A DNA stretch of 64,000 nt from Bacillota bacterium (GCA_023415055.1 JAEZLZ010000126.1:1-64000); one strand, 5' to 3'. Shown: positions 45,867 through 55,144, counted from the first letter of the stretch. Numbers and translations are program-made. The notes: generated by a model from the sequence alone, not told the origin.

Positions 45867-46925
45867 CTAAACCTCCCGGTAGTCTTTAATTTGTTGAGTC
45901 ATAGCCTCAGCAATATCAGCTTTCTCTTGAATGGACTTTGTTAACTCAACTGTCTTTTTAACTGCCTCTTCAATGTTCCATCGAGGTTTCCAGTCAAGCA
46001 TTGATTTTATTTTTGAACAATCCAATTTAAGAAAAGTAGCTTCATGTGGAGCATACGGTATTTTCTCCGCTTTTGCTTTCATATCGCCGCCCCAAAACTT
46101 ACAAAATAAATCAACCAACTGTCCTGTCGGTATACAATCCGCCTCTTCCGGTCCAACATTATAATTTCCCGCGAGTGTAATATCTTCATACTGCTTTTGT
46201 ACTATAGTAAGATACGCAAAGATCGGATCCAGTACATGCTGGTAGGGTCTGATTGAATGGGGGTTGCGAATTACAATCTCTTTATGTTCTAGCGCTGCTC
46301 TTACACAATCCGGAATAATTCTGTTATCAGCGTAATCTCCACCGCCAATTACATTACCTGCACGTGCAGTAGAAATAGCAATTTTATTGGAATTAGCAAA
46401 AAACGAATTAAGGTAACTCATCGTAACAAGCTCAGAGCAGCTTTTGCTATTAGAGTACGGGTCTGAACCGTTTAAAACATCATTTTCCCGATAACCCCAA
46501 GGCCACTCATGGTTTTGATATACTTTATCTGTTGTAACATTGAGAAAAGAACGAACACTATCAATCTGTCGAATCGCTTCCAGAAGATTAACCGTGCCCA
46601 TCACATTGACTTCATATGTTTCTCGTGGATTCTGATACCCTGTCAATACGATTGGCTGTGCAGCCATATGTATAACAATATCCGGTTTCACCTTCTTCAT
46701 GCAACCGGATAAAAAAGTATAATCTCTGATATCACCCACAATAGATTCAACATGCTGCTCAAGGCCGCTTAATTCAAATAAGGAAGGTCTGGTCGGTGGC
46801 TCTAATGCATATCCGGTTATCATAGCCCCTGCCTCAAGCAAAACCTGGCATAGCCACGATCCCTTAAAACCGGTATGGCCGGTGATCAAGACTTTCTTCC
46901 CTTCAAAAAAGCAATTATCCATCAT
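45867..46925 (-). CDS. rfbG: CDP-glucose 4,6-dehydratase
   Basis: The extended SDR begins VLITGHTGFKGSWLCQVLLEAGAMITGYAL, typical of RfbG/DdhB, with NVTTDKVYQN and the Tyr-x3-Lys pair YSNSKSCSEL. It turns CDP-glucose into CDP-4-keto-6-deoxyglucose with a bound NAD. The ATG at 46925 overlaps the rfbF stop by four bases (ATGA), so translation is coupled; a GTG six bases upstream is less likely. Confidence 0.93.
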   Translation of the reverse strand: MMDNCFFEGKKVLITGHTGFKGSWLCQVLLEAGAMITGYALEPPTRPSLFELSGLEQHVESIVGDIRDYTFLSGCMKKVKPDIVIHMAAQPIVLTGYQNPRETYEVNVMGTVNLLEAIRQIDSVRSFLNVTTDKVYQNHEWPWGYRENDVLNGSDPYSNSKSCSELVTMSYLNSFFANSNKIAISTARAGNVIGGGDYADNRIIPDCVRAALEHKEIVIRNPHSIRPYQHVLDPIFAYLTIVQKQYEDITLAGNYNVGPEEADCIPTGQLVDLFCKFWGGDMKAKAEKIPYAPHEATFLKLDCSKIKSMLDWKPRWNIEEAVKKTVELTKSIQEKADIAEAMTQQIKDYREV

Positions 46926-47698
46926 TTCCACACCTTCCAGGGAGCCTCATTCGTACTCCATAATGTCTCTAATCGTTCCCTATCTCTCTGAGTATCCATA
47001 CACTGCCAAAAGCCTTCATGACGATAGGCCGCCAGCTGTCCTTCCGATGCAATCCTTTCCAGTGGTTCCTTTTCCAGAAAGATATCATCCCCATCAATAT
47101 ATCCGAAAAGTTCTGGCTCAGCTACCATAAAGCCTCCGTTTTTCAGATCTCCGTCCTGATCATTTTTTTCTCTGAACTCGGTAACTGTACCATCGTCAGT
47201 AATATTTAATACACCAAACCTCTGACCTGGATTTACTGCTGTTATGGTAACCATTTTCCTCATCTTCTTATGGTATTCTACCAATTCATGAATATTAATA
47301 TCTGCCACACCATCGCCATAGGTAAGAAGGAAGGTTTCGTTACCTACATGAGGTGCAATTCTTTTTACTCTACCTCCGGTCATTGTTTCATAACCAGTGT
47401 CAACAATAGTCACCTTCCACGGCTCCGATACATTATTATGAATCGTGACAGCCCCACCGTTCGTAAAATCAAAGGTTACATCACTGTTACGGATATAATA
47501 ATCAGTAAAATATTCTTTTATCATCTGCTGCTTATAACCGGCACAGATAATGAACTCGTTAAAACCATAGTGTGAATAGATCTTCATAATATGCCAAAGT
47601 ATAGGATGACCACCTACTTCAATCATTGGCTTAGGCTTCAAATGGCTTTCTTCACTTATTCGGGTACCAAACCCACCAGCCAAAATAACCACCTTCAT
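46922..47698 (-). CDS. rfbF: Glucose-1-phosphate cytidylyltransferase
   Basis: The 258-residue nucleotidyltransferase has the GxG-T-R loop VVILAGGFGTRISEESHLKPKPM and the HILWHIMKIYSHYG block of RfbF/DdhA. It makes CDP-glucose from CTP and glucose 1-phosphate, the first step of CDP-3,6-dideoxyhexose synthesis. AGGAGG precedes the ATG. It heads the rfbF-rfbG-rfbH-ThDP enzyme-NeuB operon after a leader of over 200 bases. Confidence 0.94.
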   Translation of the reverse strand: MKVVILAGGFGTRISEESHLKPKPMIEVGGHPILWHIMKIYSHYGFNEFIICAGYKQQMIKEYFTDYYIRNSDVTFDFTNGGAVTIHNNVSEPWKVTIVDTGYETMTGGRVKRIAPHVGNETFLLTYGDGVADINIHELVEYHKKMRKMVTITAVNPGQRFGVLNITDDGTVTEFREKNDQDGDLKNGGFMVAEPELFGYIDGDDIFLEKEPLERIASEGQLAAYRHEGFWQCMDTQRDRERLETLWSTNEAPWKVWK

Positions 47699-47918
47699 AA
47701 ATCACGTCCTCCTAACTTTACAAAATGATACATTATCTATATCGACAAAATCTCCTATTAAAATAATATATTATTAATATTCCAATCTGATATCAAAATA
47801 AAAGCCGATACTTGCCGGAACTATTCATCTGAATTTATAGAGACTTCCTCCATATAGATGCTTATACCGGTTGTTAGATAAGATACTATCTTCCTGATTT
47901 GATGTATATTTTGAGTTT

Positions 47919-47927
47919 ATTATATCA
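47919..47927 (-). promoter_or_regulatory. Extended -10 promoter of the rfbF operon
   Basis: The minus strand has TGA-TATAAT (TATAAT complement at 47919-47924). The -35 region is poor, as is usual for extended -10 promoters. Confidence 0.5.
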
Positions 47928-48014
47928 TATCAGACAAAAAAACATTTATTTTTTTACTTATATTATATATCGACACCTCTTTACTTTTTATTACACCAAT
48001 GTTCTGAAGATATC

Positions 48015-48073
48015 TTAAAAAAAATGCATCTACAGAAGCATAATCGTTGCTGATTTGTCTCCATAGATGCATT
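48015..48073 (-). terminator. Terminator of the amidotransferase-hisF-hisH operon
   Basis: AATGCATCTA (48023-48032) pairs with TAGATGCATT (48064-48073); eight T residues follow on the minus strand. It lies about 50 bases after the hisH stop codon. Confidence 0.88.
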
Positions 48074-48120
48074 AAATCACAGTATAAAACTATATGACAT
48101 ACGCATAACTTATCAAGTAC

Positions 48121-48762
48121 TCAATCCATGAATATAAAATTACTAATTAATTGCAATCCTACCTTACCGCTTTTCTCAGGATGGAATTGGCACCCATATA
48201 CATTTCCCCTGCCTACAATAGCGCAAACATTTCTTCCACCGTAGGTAGTATTTGCAATGATATCATCTAAAAATGCCGGTTTCGCTTCATAGGAATGAAC
48301 AAAATAAGCTTCGTCGTTACAATGAACTTCCTTCATAAATGGCTGTGTAAAGTCAAGACCACCGCGACCCGGAAGCAATACATTCCAGCCGATATGAGGA
48401 ACATTTTGTTTCATATGTTCAACCGTAACGCTAGGAATCCTCACAACTTTCCCCGGAATTAAACCCAGACCTGTATAATACCCATTTTCTTCACTTTCTT
48501 CAAAAAGCATCTGCATCCCTAGGCAAATTCCAAGTAAAGGCACTCCAGCATTCGCTCTTTCTCTAATCACTTTATCCAGCCCTAGATGAAGCAGCCCATT
48601 TATTCCATCTTTAAAAGCACCAACACCCGGAAGTACGATTTTGTCTGCTGTCATAATAACCTCAGGATCTCCTGATACTAATACCTTAATGCCACAATGT
48701 TCAAAAGCCCTCTGTACACTAAGTAAATTACTTAAGCCATAATTAATGATTACTACCTTCAT
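48121..48762 (-). CDS. hisH: HisH-like glutaminase for sugar amidination
   Basis: The 213-residue class I glutaminase has Cys80 in GICLGMQ, and His194 and Glu196 in CQFHPEKS, so it should release ammonia from glutamine. It overlaps hisF by four bases. The hisF copy and the N-acetyl sugar amidotransferase immediately upstream show that this is the second type of HisH, used to make acetamidino groups on sugars, not the histidine-pathway enzyme. No other his genes lie nearby. Confidence 0.88.
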   Translation of the reverse strand: MKVVIINYGLSNLLSVQRAFEHCGIKVLVSGDPEVIMTADKIVLPGVGAFKDGINGLLHLGLDKVIRERANAGVPLLGICLGMQMLFEESEENGYYTGLGLIPGKVVRIPSVTVEHMKQNVPHIGWNVLLPGRGGLDFTQPFMKEVHCNDEAYFVHSYEAKPAFLDDIIANTTYGGRNVCAIVGRGNVYGCQFHPEKSGKVGLQLISNFIFMD

Positions 48763-49514
48763 AGACGTATCTCCTGCCCGTTCCTTGCCAGGTCTCTTTT
48801 CAGGGTTTTTACATCCGTCTTCTTGTAGTGAAGAATGCTGGCCACCGCAACAGCGGACGCTCCATGGTTTGCAGCATTTAATACATCTTGATAGCTTCCG
48901 ACTCCACCGCTAACAATTACCGGAACAGACACCTCATCGCATACGGATTGGATGAGCTCTTCATCCACACCCTTTTGCATGCCCTCTTTATCGACTGAAG
49001 TTAGCAGTATTTCGCCGGCTCCTAATGCCACACCCTGCTTAATCCATTCGATTACATCCTTATTGGAGTGCTCTCTGCCGTTATCATAGTACGCCTCCCA
49101 TTTGTGCTCGGTAACTTTTTTGGCTTCTACGGACAGGACCATGCACTGAGAGCCGAAGGTCTCTGCAATCTCCGTAATTATCTCCGGTCGTTTGATCGCG
49201 GCGGTGTTGATTGCTACTTTATCAGCACCATTCTTCAGAATATTTCGAACATCCTCAATGCATCTTAAGCCGCCACCTACGGTAATCGGAATAAATACAT
49301 CCTCAGTCGTATGGAATACAATATCGCTCAAGTTGTTTCGATTATAAAGACTAGCAACAATATCCATATAGAGGATTTCGTCAATACCATTCTCATAATA
49401 AAGCTTTGCATATTCGTTAGGATTGCCTATTTTTCGAAGGCCTTCCAATTGAATTCCCTTGACGATATGATTACTTTTAATATCTAATCTAGCGATTACT
49501 CTAATTTTTCCCAT
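48759..49514 (-). CDS. hisF: HisF-like partner for sugar amidination
   Basis: The 251-residue half-barrel protein keeps Asp11 (IARLDIKS) but has Glu130 (VLSVEAKK) where imidazole-glycerol-phosphate synthase has Asp130. Loss of this catalytic acid fits a subunit that channels ammonia to another enzyme rather than closing the imidazole ring. In the bacterial surface-sugar pathway the HisH/HisF pair feeds the WbpG/PseA-type amidotransferase encoded directly upstream. The ribosome site is weak (GGGA). Confidence 0.85.
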   Translation of the reverse strand: MGKIRVIARLDIKSNHIVKGIQLEGLRKIGNPNEYAKLYYENGIDEILYMDIVASLYNRNNLSDIVFHTTEDVFIPITVGGGLRCIEDVRNILKNGADKVAINTAAIKRPEIITEIAETFGSQCMVLSVEAKKVTEHKWEAYYDNGREHSNKDVIEWIKQGVALGAGEILLTSVDKEGMQKGVDEELIQSVCDEVSVPVIVSGGVGSYQDVLNAANHGASAVAVASILHYKKTDVKTLKRDLARNGQEIRL

Positions 49515-49546
49515 ATTTTATCCCATCTGTGTATAAAAGTAACACC

Positions 49547-50863
49547 CTAATTTTCAAAAACAGTATGACGCAATTTCCACAATCCATTTTCATATTTCCA
49601 GAGATGGGGCGAACGGAATCGATCCGCCAGATGCAGGAAATAATCGCGGTCCATGGTCGGTTGCTCAAAGAACTTCGATATTTTAGGAAAATGCTTCTCA
49701 TCGATTGATAAATAATGATAGATATCTTCCTCAAATCTAGTAGGGTATTCACCGTCATATTTTTTTACCAATGAGACGCCTTCTTCGCGATCAATCTCTC
49801 CATTACGAATCTCTTGTGCAGCATCATAAGTAGCCCGTCCAATACCAAATTTGATATAGGTCGTGTAATAGTGCATATCATCAATTTTATCATCGATGCT
49901 GTTATATTTAGAATAGGTACCGGGAGTTCTCTCCGGAGATGGTTTAAAACCGCCATGCTCTACTGAATAGTAATACGCCTCTTGAGGATGCCACTTTATG
50001 TAGTAACCCAGATAGTGAACCTGAATATCCTTCTTTTGAATCGCTTCTCTGTCTGCAGGCATATAGATCTCCAGATCAGACCAGGGAATCTCAAAATCCT
50101 CCACCAGCTCTTTCACGGATACACCACCAAGATTTACCTTACTCTTATCATCCGTAGAAAAGTAATTGTCACTCCGTAGGGATGTTTTTGTATCTTTCAT
50201 TGGATTCCCATATTCCGCTTCATTTTCTCCATAGAAAACCAACGGAATATTAAATAACAAAGCCATTTTAGGCGCTAGCTGCTTCTGCCCCAGGATAAAA
50301 GGCTGGAATGGGTGAAACAAATTCTCTACCGCTAATCTGGTCAACAAACGATGGGTTTGTCCATTAGGAGTACACAAATAATTATCAAAGCCTGCATGAA
50401 TCCAGGATTGAAAGTTATCAAATCCCCAGGATGTATACATATGAGGTGCCCAAGTAACTGTAAGCGGGTGCATACCATATTTATATTTCAGAATATGAGC
50501 GGCATAAAAGCTGTCCTTACCGCCGCTGCCCGGTACCAAGCAATCATAGCTTCCATCATTTTTTCTATACTTATTGCACAGCTCCCATAATTCCTTTTCT
50601 CTTTGCTGCCAATCAATCTCCAGATGTTTTTTCTCATTCACCTTACATGCATCACAGACCATATCCTCATCAAAATGTATGGTTTCCTTCTTGGTTCCTT
50701 TTTTGTGTTCAAATTCCTGACAGGAATTCGGTCTTTGATTCGAAATAACGCATTTCTTACAGAATTTCACTTCACGCGGCAGACCGTATTTTGTCTCCGC
50801 CTCTGCATCACTTAATTCAAATTTTGAATAGTCAATTTCTTCAAAACGTTTGTATTTTATCAT
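49547..50863 (-). CDS. N-acetyl sugar amidotransferase (WbpG/PseA type)
   Basis: The 438-residue enzyme has a zinc-binding Cys set (CKKC at 35-38, CDAC at 70-73) and the ATP pyrophosphatase loop PGSGGKDS (111-118). In Pseudomonas and Campylobacter this family uses ammonia from a dedicated HisH/HisF pair to turn an N-acetyl group of a nucleotide sugar into an acetamidino group, for example in 7-acetamidino pseudaminic acid on flagellin. Here the three genes form one operon. It is therefore the best evidence that the flagellar glycan is amidinated. Exact sugar is not readable. Confidence 0.9.
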   Translation of the reverse strand: MIKYKRFEEIDYSKFELSDAEAETKYGLPREVKFCKKCVISNQRPNSCQEFEHKKGTKKETIHFDEDMVCDACKVNEKKHLEIDWQQREKELWELCNKYRKNDGSYDCLVPGSGGKDSFYAAHILKYKYGMHPLTVTWAPHMYTSWGFDNFQSWIHAGFDNYLCTPNGQTHRLLTRLAVENLFHPFQPFILGQKQLAPKMALLFNIPLVFYGENEAEYGNPMKDTKTSLRSDNYFSTDDKSKVNLGGVSVKELVEDFEIPWSDLEIYMPADREAIQKKDIQVHYLGYYIKWHPQEAYYYSVEHGGFKPSPERTPGTYSKYNSIDDKIDDMHYYTTYIKFGIGRATYDAAQEIRNGEIDREEGVSLVKKYDGEYPTRFEEDIYHYLSIDEKHFPKISKFFEQPTMDRDYFLHLADRFRSPHLWKYENGLWKLRHTVFEN

Positions 50864-50895
50864 GATCTTCTTCCTTTTCTTGTTTTTTGTTTATA

Positions 50896-50937
50896 AAAAA
50901 AATGAGGAAGGTCCCTTTGCTTGAGACCATCCTCATG
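50896..50937 (-). terminator. Intrinsic terminator at the start of the amidotransferase leader
   Basis: On the minus strand ATGAGGA-T-GGTC pairs with GACC-T-TCCTCAT and is followed by eight T residues (50896-50903). It should end transcription of the gene at 50997. It lies at the predicted start of the next promoter. Confidence 0.88.
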
Positions 50938-50943
50938 AATGTT

Positions 50944-50972
50944 ATTATATAATATTTTATATCAATCAGCAA
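50944..50972 (-). promoter_or_regulatory. Sigma-A promoter between the CgeB-like gene and its terminator
   Basis: TTGCTG (50967-50972), 17 bases, TATAAT (50944-50949) on the minus strand. Transcription would start near 50937, the first base of the terminator hairpin, so its transcript would meet the terminator at once. Confidence 0.7.
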
Positions 50973-50996
50973 TTGCTCGATATGATTAATTATTCC

Positions 50997-52175
50997 TTAT
51001 TCCAGACCAACTATTTTTAAGATTGCTTCCGCATTCTTAGCCCAGGTATGTCTGCTTAAAGCAATCTCCTGACCTCTACGAGCTATTTGCTCTGCTTGCT
51101 CAGGGGAGTTTAGTAGCTCCTTGATTCTATCTGCTAATAATGGTATATCTGAATCCGTATATAGTATAACATTTTCACCATCACTAAATTCTTCATGCAT
51201 GATAGGAAAATCATGAGTAAGACAAACCGCCCCACAGATCATACTGGTGAAGATTCTTTCATGCATTCCGTTCTGAAGAGTCGGTACATGATTCAGGACG
51301 AATTTAGAATCCGCCATAACTTCCAGCACCTCTGTAAAATCAAGACCGTTCGAACCAATTACATTGATAAATGGTGCTAGCTCAGGGTCAACATTTTCCC
51401 ATCCACTTCCACATACGGTAATATGAACTCCATTTTTTATCAATACTTGAATACAGTTATTTCTGGAAGCTTCATGGATGAATTGATCGACAACATGCAT
51501 GTAATTCATAACAAGCTCGAATTCTTTAGAAGAATACTCAAACTTGATTTGATCAAAATATGAGGCTAAGGCATCCTGCAGGGTTAGCATTGGATCGGCT
51601 GTCATTTTACTGATTAACAGCTTCGCCATATTCTTATAAACCTCCTGCATCTCATCTATCTCTCGTTGTACCTCCGACATATTTCTATACGATCCCGGGA
51701 AAAATACGTCAATACTCCTCTGCCCATAAGGTACCACCCTCTTTGGTGTAAATCCTCCATGTGGCAGAAAAACAACATTCCTGACATCAGGATAGTATTT
51801 ATCTATATAATCCACGTGACTCTTATCAATGCATCCTACATACATATTATCGCCATGCTTCGCTTCTAGTCTTGTACAATGATAGATCGGATGATCCATT
51901 ATATGACCAAAAACCGGCGTATCCTTAAGTAAAGTATAAATTGATGTAACCCCGTCTTCGAGGTAGTAATCGAACCATATTGCCTGGAAAGAGAAAATAA
52001 GCACATGCTTTTTTTTGAACTCTTCAGAGAAGCGTTCAAGATCTTCCATAATGAGTCCATCTGTTACAGTTACCTCATACCCCTTGTCCTGAAAGGCCTG
52101 TATCATATCATCTGCAGCTATGCGCAAAACATTATAAAGAGAACGTCCCTTTATCACAAGAATATTACCTTTCAT
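50997..52175 (-). CDS. CgeB/GT-B-like glycosyltransferase
   Basis: The 392-residue protein starts at ATG 52175 after GAGAGG; an upstream in-frame ATG adds 14 residues without a ribosome site. The C-terminal half has the GT1-type block HERIFTSMICGAVCLTHDFP and ENVILYTDSDIPLLADRI, as seen in CgeB-like and family 1 transferases. The N-terminal half resembles a GT-B acceptor domain (ILVIKGRSLYNVLRI, FGHIMDHPIYH). It is the first glycosyltransferase after the Maf gene pair. Substrates are unknown. Confidence 0.82.
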   Translation of the reverse strand: MKGNILVIKGRSLYNVLRIAADDMIQAFQDKGYEVTVTDGLIMEDLERFSEEFKKKHVLIFSFQAIWFDYYLEDGVTSIYTLLKDTPVFGHIMDHPIYHCTRLEAKHGDNMYVGCIDKSHVDYIDKYYPDVRNVVFLPHGGFTPKRVVPYGQRSIDVFFPGSYRNMSEVQREIDEMQEVYKNMAKLLISKMTADPMLTLQDALASYFDQIKFEYSSKEFELVMNYMHVVDQFIHEASRNNCIQVLIKNGVHITVCGSGWENVDPELAPFINVIGSNGLDFTEVLEVMADSKFVLNHVPTLQNGMHERIFTSMICGAVCLTHDFPIMHEEFSDGENVILYTDSDIPLLADRIKELLNSPEQAEQIARRGQEIALSRHTWAKNAEAILKIVGLE

Positions 52176-52267
52176 CCTACACCTCTCTCCCAATCGTCCT
52201 AATTGCTTTCCCATCAAATGATCTCATCATCAACATAGCTTCTTTGTATCCTTTATTAAGTCCTATT

Positions 52268-53275
52268 TTAATAGAGTGTTTTAATCTCAGCCCAACCCTC
52301 CAGATCAAGGTCTACATCAACCGTCTGAAGAAGAGCCAAATTAACCTGATTCTTGTGGGACAGCATATACTTATTGTTTTGATAATTCGGGAAATGTTCT
52401 CTGACGGATCGCTGCATTATTCTTAAAACCTCAATCGGTATGTAAGTAAATCGAGTAAAAATAATATTAAGGGTATTAATATAGAAGAAATTAAGGAAAT
52501 TGTATTCCCACTCTTCATAATACTGTTTAAAAACACCTCGTGCTTTTAATTCCTCTATTTTGAGTAATTCAATTTTCAGCCGATCAAAATGATACTTCCT
52601 ATTCGTAGTCATTATCGTTGATTCCGGATTAACGAAATAGTGGTAAAAATACTCTTCCACAACATAGTATTTCTTAACATACAAATCAACCAAGGTTCCC
52701 CAATAGTTATCCTCGTATGCCAAATGCTCCGGAAAGGTAAGCTCGTGATCTGTAATAAACTGTTTCTTATAAAGTTTTGACCCTATACCACCGTAACCGC
52801 TATTATTAACCAGTACCGATTTCCTCGCTTCTTCTGTATCAACGATAACTAAGTGATCTTCCAGACCGGTTCTGCCCATCGGCTCATCCTCAGACTGCAC
52901 TCGTTTAAAATTGCAGCATACAAAATCACAATCATTTTCCAGCATCTTATTTAAAAGTACTTCATACATCCTGGGTTCTACCCAATCGTCTGAATCCAGA
53001 AATGCGATATAATCAGCAGAAGCATATTGTAATCCGATATTGCGTGCTCCACCCTGTCTGAGATTCTCGGAAGAATTGATTATCATAATGTCTTCGGGGT
53101 ATAATGCTTCCAGTTCCGTTAATCGATCTAAGGTATGATCAGTAGAAGCATCATTGATAAAGATCAACTCCAGGTGTTCCATTCCCATAGTTTGTCGAAA
53201 GAGAGACTGTGCACAGCGTTCTATATAAGCTTCTACGTTAAAGCATGGAATGATAATACTTATCTTCTTAGGCAT
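52268..53275 (-). CDS. Family 2 glycosyltransferase
   Basis: From ATG 53275 (GGAGGAGAT upstream) the protein has 335 residues. The GT-A domain is standard: ISIIIPCFNVEAYIERCAQSL, FINDASTDHT, NLRQGGARNIG and the metal-binding FLDSDDWVEP. The longer frame to 53347 would overlap maf. The C-terminal 110 residues are helical. It is the gene after maf in the flagellin-distal direction, so it probably extends the flagellin glycan. Confidence 0.9.
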   Translation of the reverse strand: MPKKISIIIPCFNVEAYIERCAQSLFRQTMGMEHLELIFINDASTDHTLDRLTELEALYPEDIMIINSSENLRQGGARNIGLQYASADYIAFLDSDDWVEPRMYEVLLNKMLENDCDFVCCNFKRVQSEDEPMGRTGLEDHLVIVDTEEARKSVLVNNSGYGGIGSKLYKKQFITDHELTFPEHLAYEDNYWGTLVDLYVKKYYVVEEYFYHYFVNPESTIMTTNRKYHFDRLKIELLKIEELKARGVFKQYYEEWEYNFLNFFYINTLNIIFTRFTYIPIEVLRIMQRSVREHFPNYQNNKYMLSHKNQVNLALLQTVDVDLDLEGWAEIKTLY

Positions 53276-53294
53276 ATTTATCTCCTCCAATTCT

Positions 53295-55127
53295 TCAGTT
53301 GTGAAAATAAGGTATCGATGCCTCCAGTTTGGGCATAATATGATCACATGCCTCCACTGTCAGTCGAAATATGCTTGTCATGCTTTTCACAGTGAAGATA
53401 TCATCATTCTTTTTATTATTTGTCATGAAGAAAAGATTACCTACGCTATAGGTTCCCTGTCCAAGGACATAATAATTAACAAGTTCATAGACAGGCATTT
53501 CTTCAATCTGTTTACTCGTTTCTGATATGCTCTTTATCATAGCCGGATAAAGGTCAAGGCTCTTATTCATCTCCACTTGCTTAGTAAGATAATTACAATC
53601 CTTCAAGGCCTGTTTCGCCAGCTTTTTGATTCTCACCAGATCCTTCTGAGCTATGGATAGATAATCATAGATCACATCACAATCCGCTTCTGTTATGCCT
53701 GGTGGAGTCTCAGCAAGGAGTTTGGCACAATCGATCCGCGTGTTACAATACTGATCAATCACTTCCTCCAGTGTCATAATCCTGGCTCCTTTAATTTTAG
53801 CGCCACCTTCAGTAGCATCTATGATATCCGCATCCGGTAACTGCAGGATGGCGTTCTCAAACCATCGAAGGAAGGAGTACCAATCATAACGAGTTCCAAC
53901 CGTATTTCCATAGATGTCTTCCACAGATATTCGAATATTTTCCGTATCGTTCGTTATAACATCCTCCACGACTCCCGAATATGCTTTCTCTCCGGCATAG
54001 GCTAAATCACATCCGATCAGCACGATGCGCTTGAAACCCAGTGAAGCAAAGATGCCAAAAGCAGAGGTTGCCACACTTCCACCGGAATGCAGGCTGGTAC
54101 TTGGCTTACCAAGCCTCTGGAAAATCTTTGATACAAAATCTTCAAAGCCATAGATAATCTTTTTTCCATCATGATTGCTGAGGATATCATCACTGGCTTC
54201 GTGTTTATATAATAAAGGAACGGTAAAACCTTTCATATTTCCACAATATTTAAGTTCTTTCAAAGCATCCAGGACTACCACGAAGTCCGGTTCAATATTG
54301 TGCGCTATAAAAGACTCATAAGCCCTGTCAACAGCAACAATGACAGCGTGTCCTTTTGCTCTTCTTAATTGTTCTATATTCTTATTCAGAGATGGTCCGG
54401 CAGCAGCGATTATGATCGTAGTGTCCTTTGGTAGCTTCTTTTCCAGATCCCATACTGAGATCGAATCTCTTAAATATTTCAGATGTATCACTTGGTTTTC
54501 AACAATCGGTCTGCCCATCAGACCATAAGTATTCTTCGCAATGACATTACTGAAGGCGTTATCCTGCAGCAATTCCTTAAATTTCGTATATTCCTCGGCA
54601 AACAGCTTATCATATCCGGGATGCAGGCACTCTTTTTTTGAAAACAGATTCATCCAGGTTAATGTCTGTGCCACAACCTTTGGCAGTTCCTGTTCATTGA
54701 TACCTTTTACTAGTAGGAAAATCTGCTCATTCTTAATGATTTCTTCTAAATCATATTCCTGTATAGCATGTAGAAATATTGGCAGACAGGGTTCGTATAC
54801 TACGATAAAATTGTCATCCTGAAGTTTCTCTGCTAACTGTGTGACAAAAAGACCATTTCCGAATCCAAACATCGTAAATACAGTATCTAAATTCTTAGCT
54901 GTAAATTGCTCCGCCCATTTCTCTGCTTCTTCGTTCGGATTATATTTACTATTCAGTCTCAGCGCCACTCCGTCCTTCGTTACCATTAATGCCTTCTGCA
55001 GTGTCCTCGTCAGAAGTGACTCAACCTTAAGATCCGGAACTTCAGTAGTTTCCGCGTACTTTCGTATTTTCTCATACATGTTAGGTCGATATTCCTTCAG
55101 TACCTTCAAATTCTTATCATACATCAT
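53295..55127 (-). CDS. Motility-accessory factor (Maf) flagellin glycosyltransferase
   Basis: The 610-residue Maf family protein has the N-terminal Rossmann-like domain (TMFGFGNGLFVTQLAEKL) and the DUF115 catalytic core (IIIAAAGPSLNKNIEQL near 236-252, then VVVLDALKEL and HSGGSVATSAFGIFASLGFKRIVLIGCDLAY). Maf proteins transfer nonulosonic acids such as pseudaminic or legionaminic acid to flagellin Ser/Thr. This fits the NeuB-like and amidotransferase genes downstream. AAAGGTGG precedes the ATG. It follows flagellin and the 102-residue gene. Confidence 0.93.
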   Translation of the reverse strand: MMYDKNLKVLKEYRPNMYEKIRKYAETTEVPDLKVESLLTRTLQKALMVTKDGVALRLNSKYNPNEEAEKWAEQFTAKNLDTVFTMFGFGNGLFVTQLAEKLQDDNFIVVYEPCLPIFLHAIQEYDLEEIIKNEQIFLLVKGINEQELPKVVAQTLTWMNLFSKKECLHPGYDKLFAEEYTKFKELLQDNAFSNVIAKNTYGLMGRPIVENQVIHLKYLRDSISVWDLEKKLPKDTTIIIAAAGPSLNKNIEQLRRAKGHAVIVAVDRAYESFIAHNIEPDFVVVLDALKELKYCGNMKGFTVPLLYKHEASDDILSNHDGKKIIYGFEDFVSKIFQRLGKPSTSLHSGGSVATSAFGIFASLGFKRIVLIGCDLAYAGEKAYSGVVEDVITNDTENIRISVEDIYGNTVGTRYDWYSFLRWFENAILQLPDADIIDATEGGAKIKGARIMTLEEVIDQYCNTRIDCAKLLAETPPGITEADCDVIYDYLSIAQKDLVRIKKLAKQALKDCNYLTKQVEMNKSLDLYPAMIKSISETSKQIEEMPVYELVNYYVLGQGTYSVGNLFFMTNNKKNDDIFTVKSMTSIFRLTVEACDHIMPKLEASIPYFHN

Positions 55128-55144
55128 CCCAGTCCACCTTTAAT

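Larger units (their letters stand above)
47699..48120. other. Intergenic region between hisH and rfbF
   Basis: The 422-base gap holds the hisH terminator (48015-48073), a weak sigma-28-like TAAT-N15-GTCGATAT (47967-47993), an extended -10 promoter (47919-47927) and a 210-base rfbF leader. In the leader CCGGTA can pair with TATCGG before a TTTTATTTT stretch, a possible weak attenuator. No gene is seen. Confidence 0.55.

Noticed and set aside
47780..47870. Leader peptide MEEVSINSDE upstream of rfbF
   Set aside because: There is no ribosome site before the ATG and the codons have no relation to the pathway.
48121..49514. Histidine biosynthesis enzymes HisH/HisF
   Set aside because: There are no other his genes, the operon partner is a sugar amidotransferase, and the HisF catalytic Asp130 is Glu.
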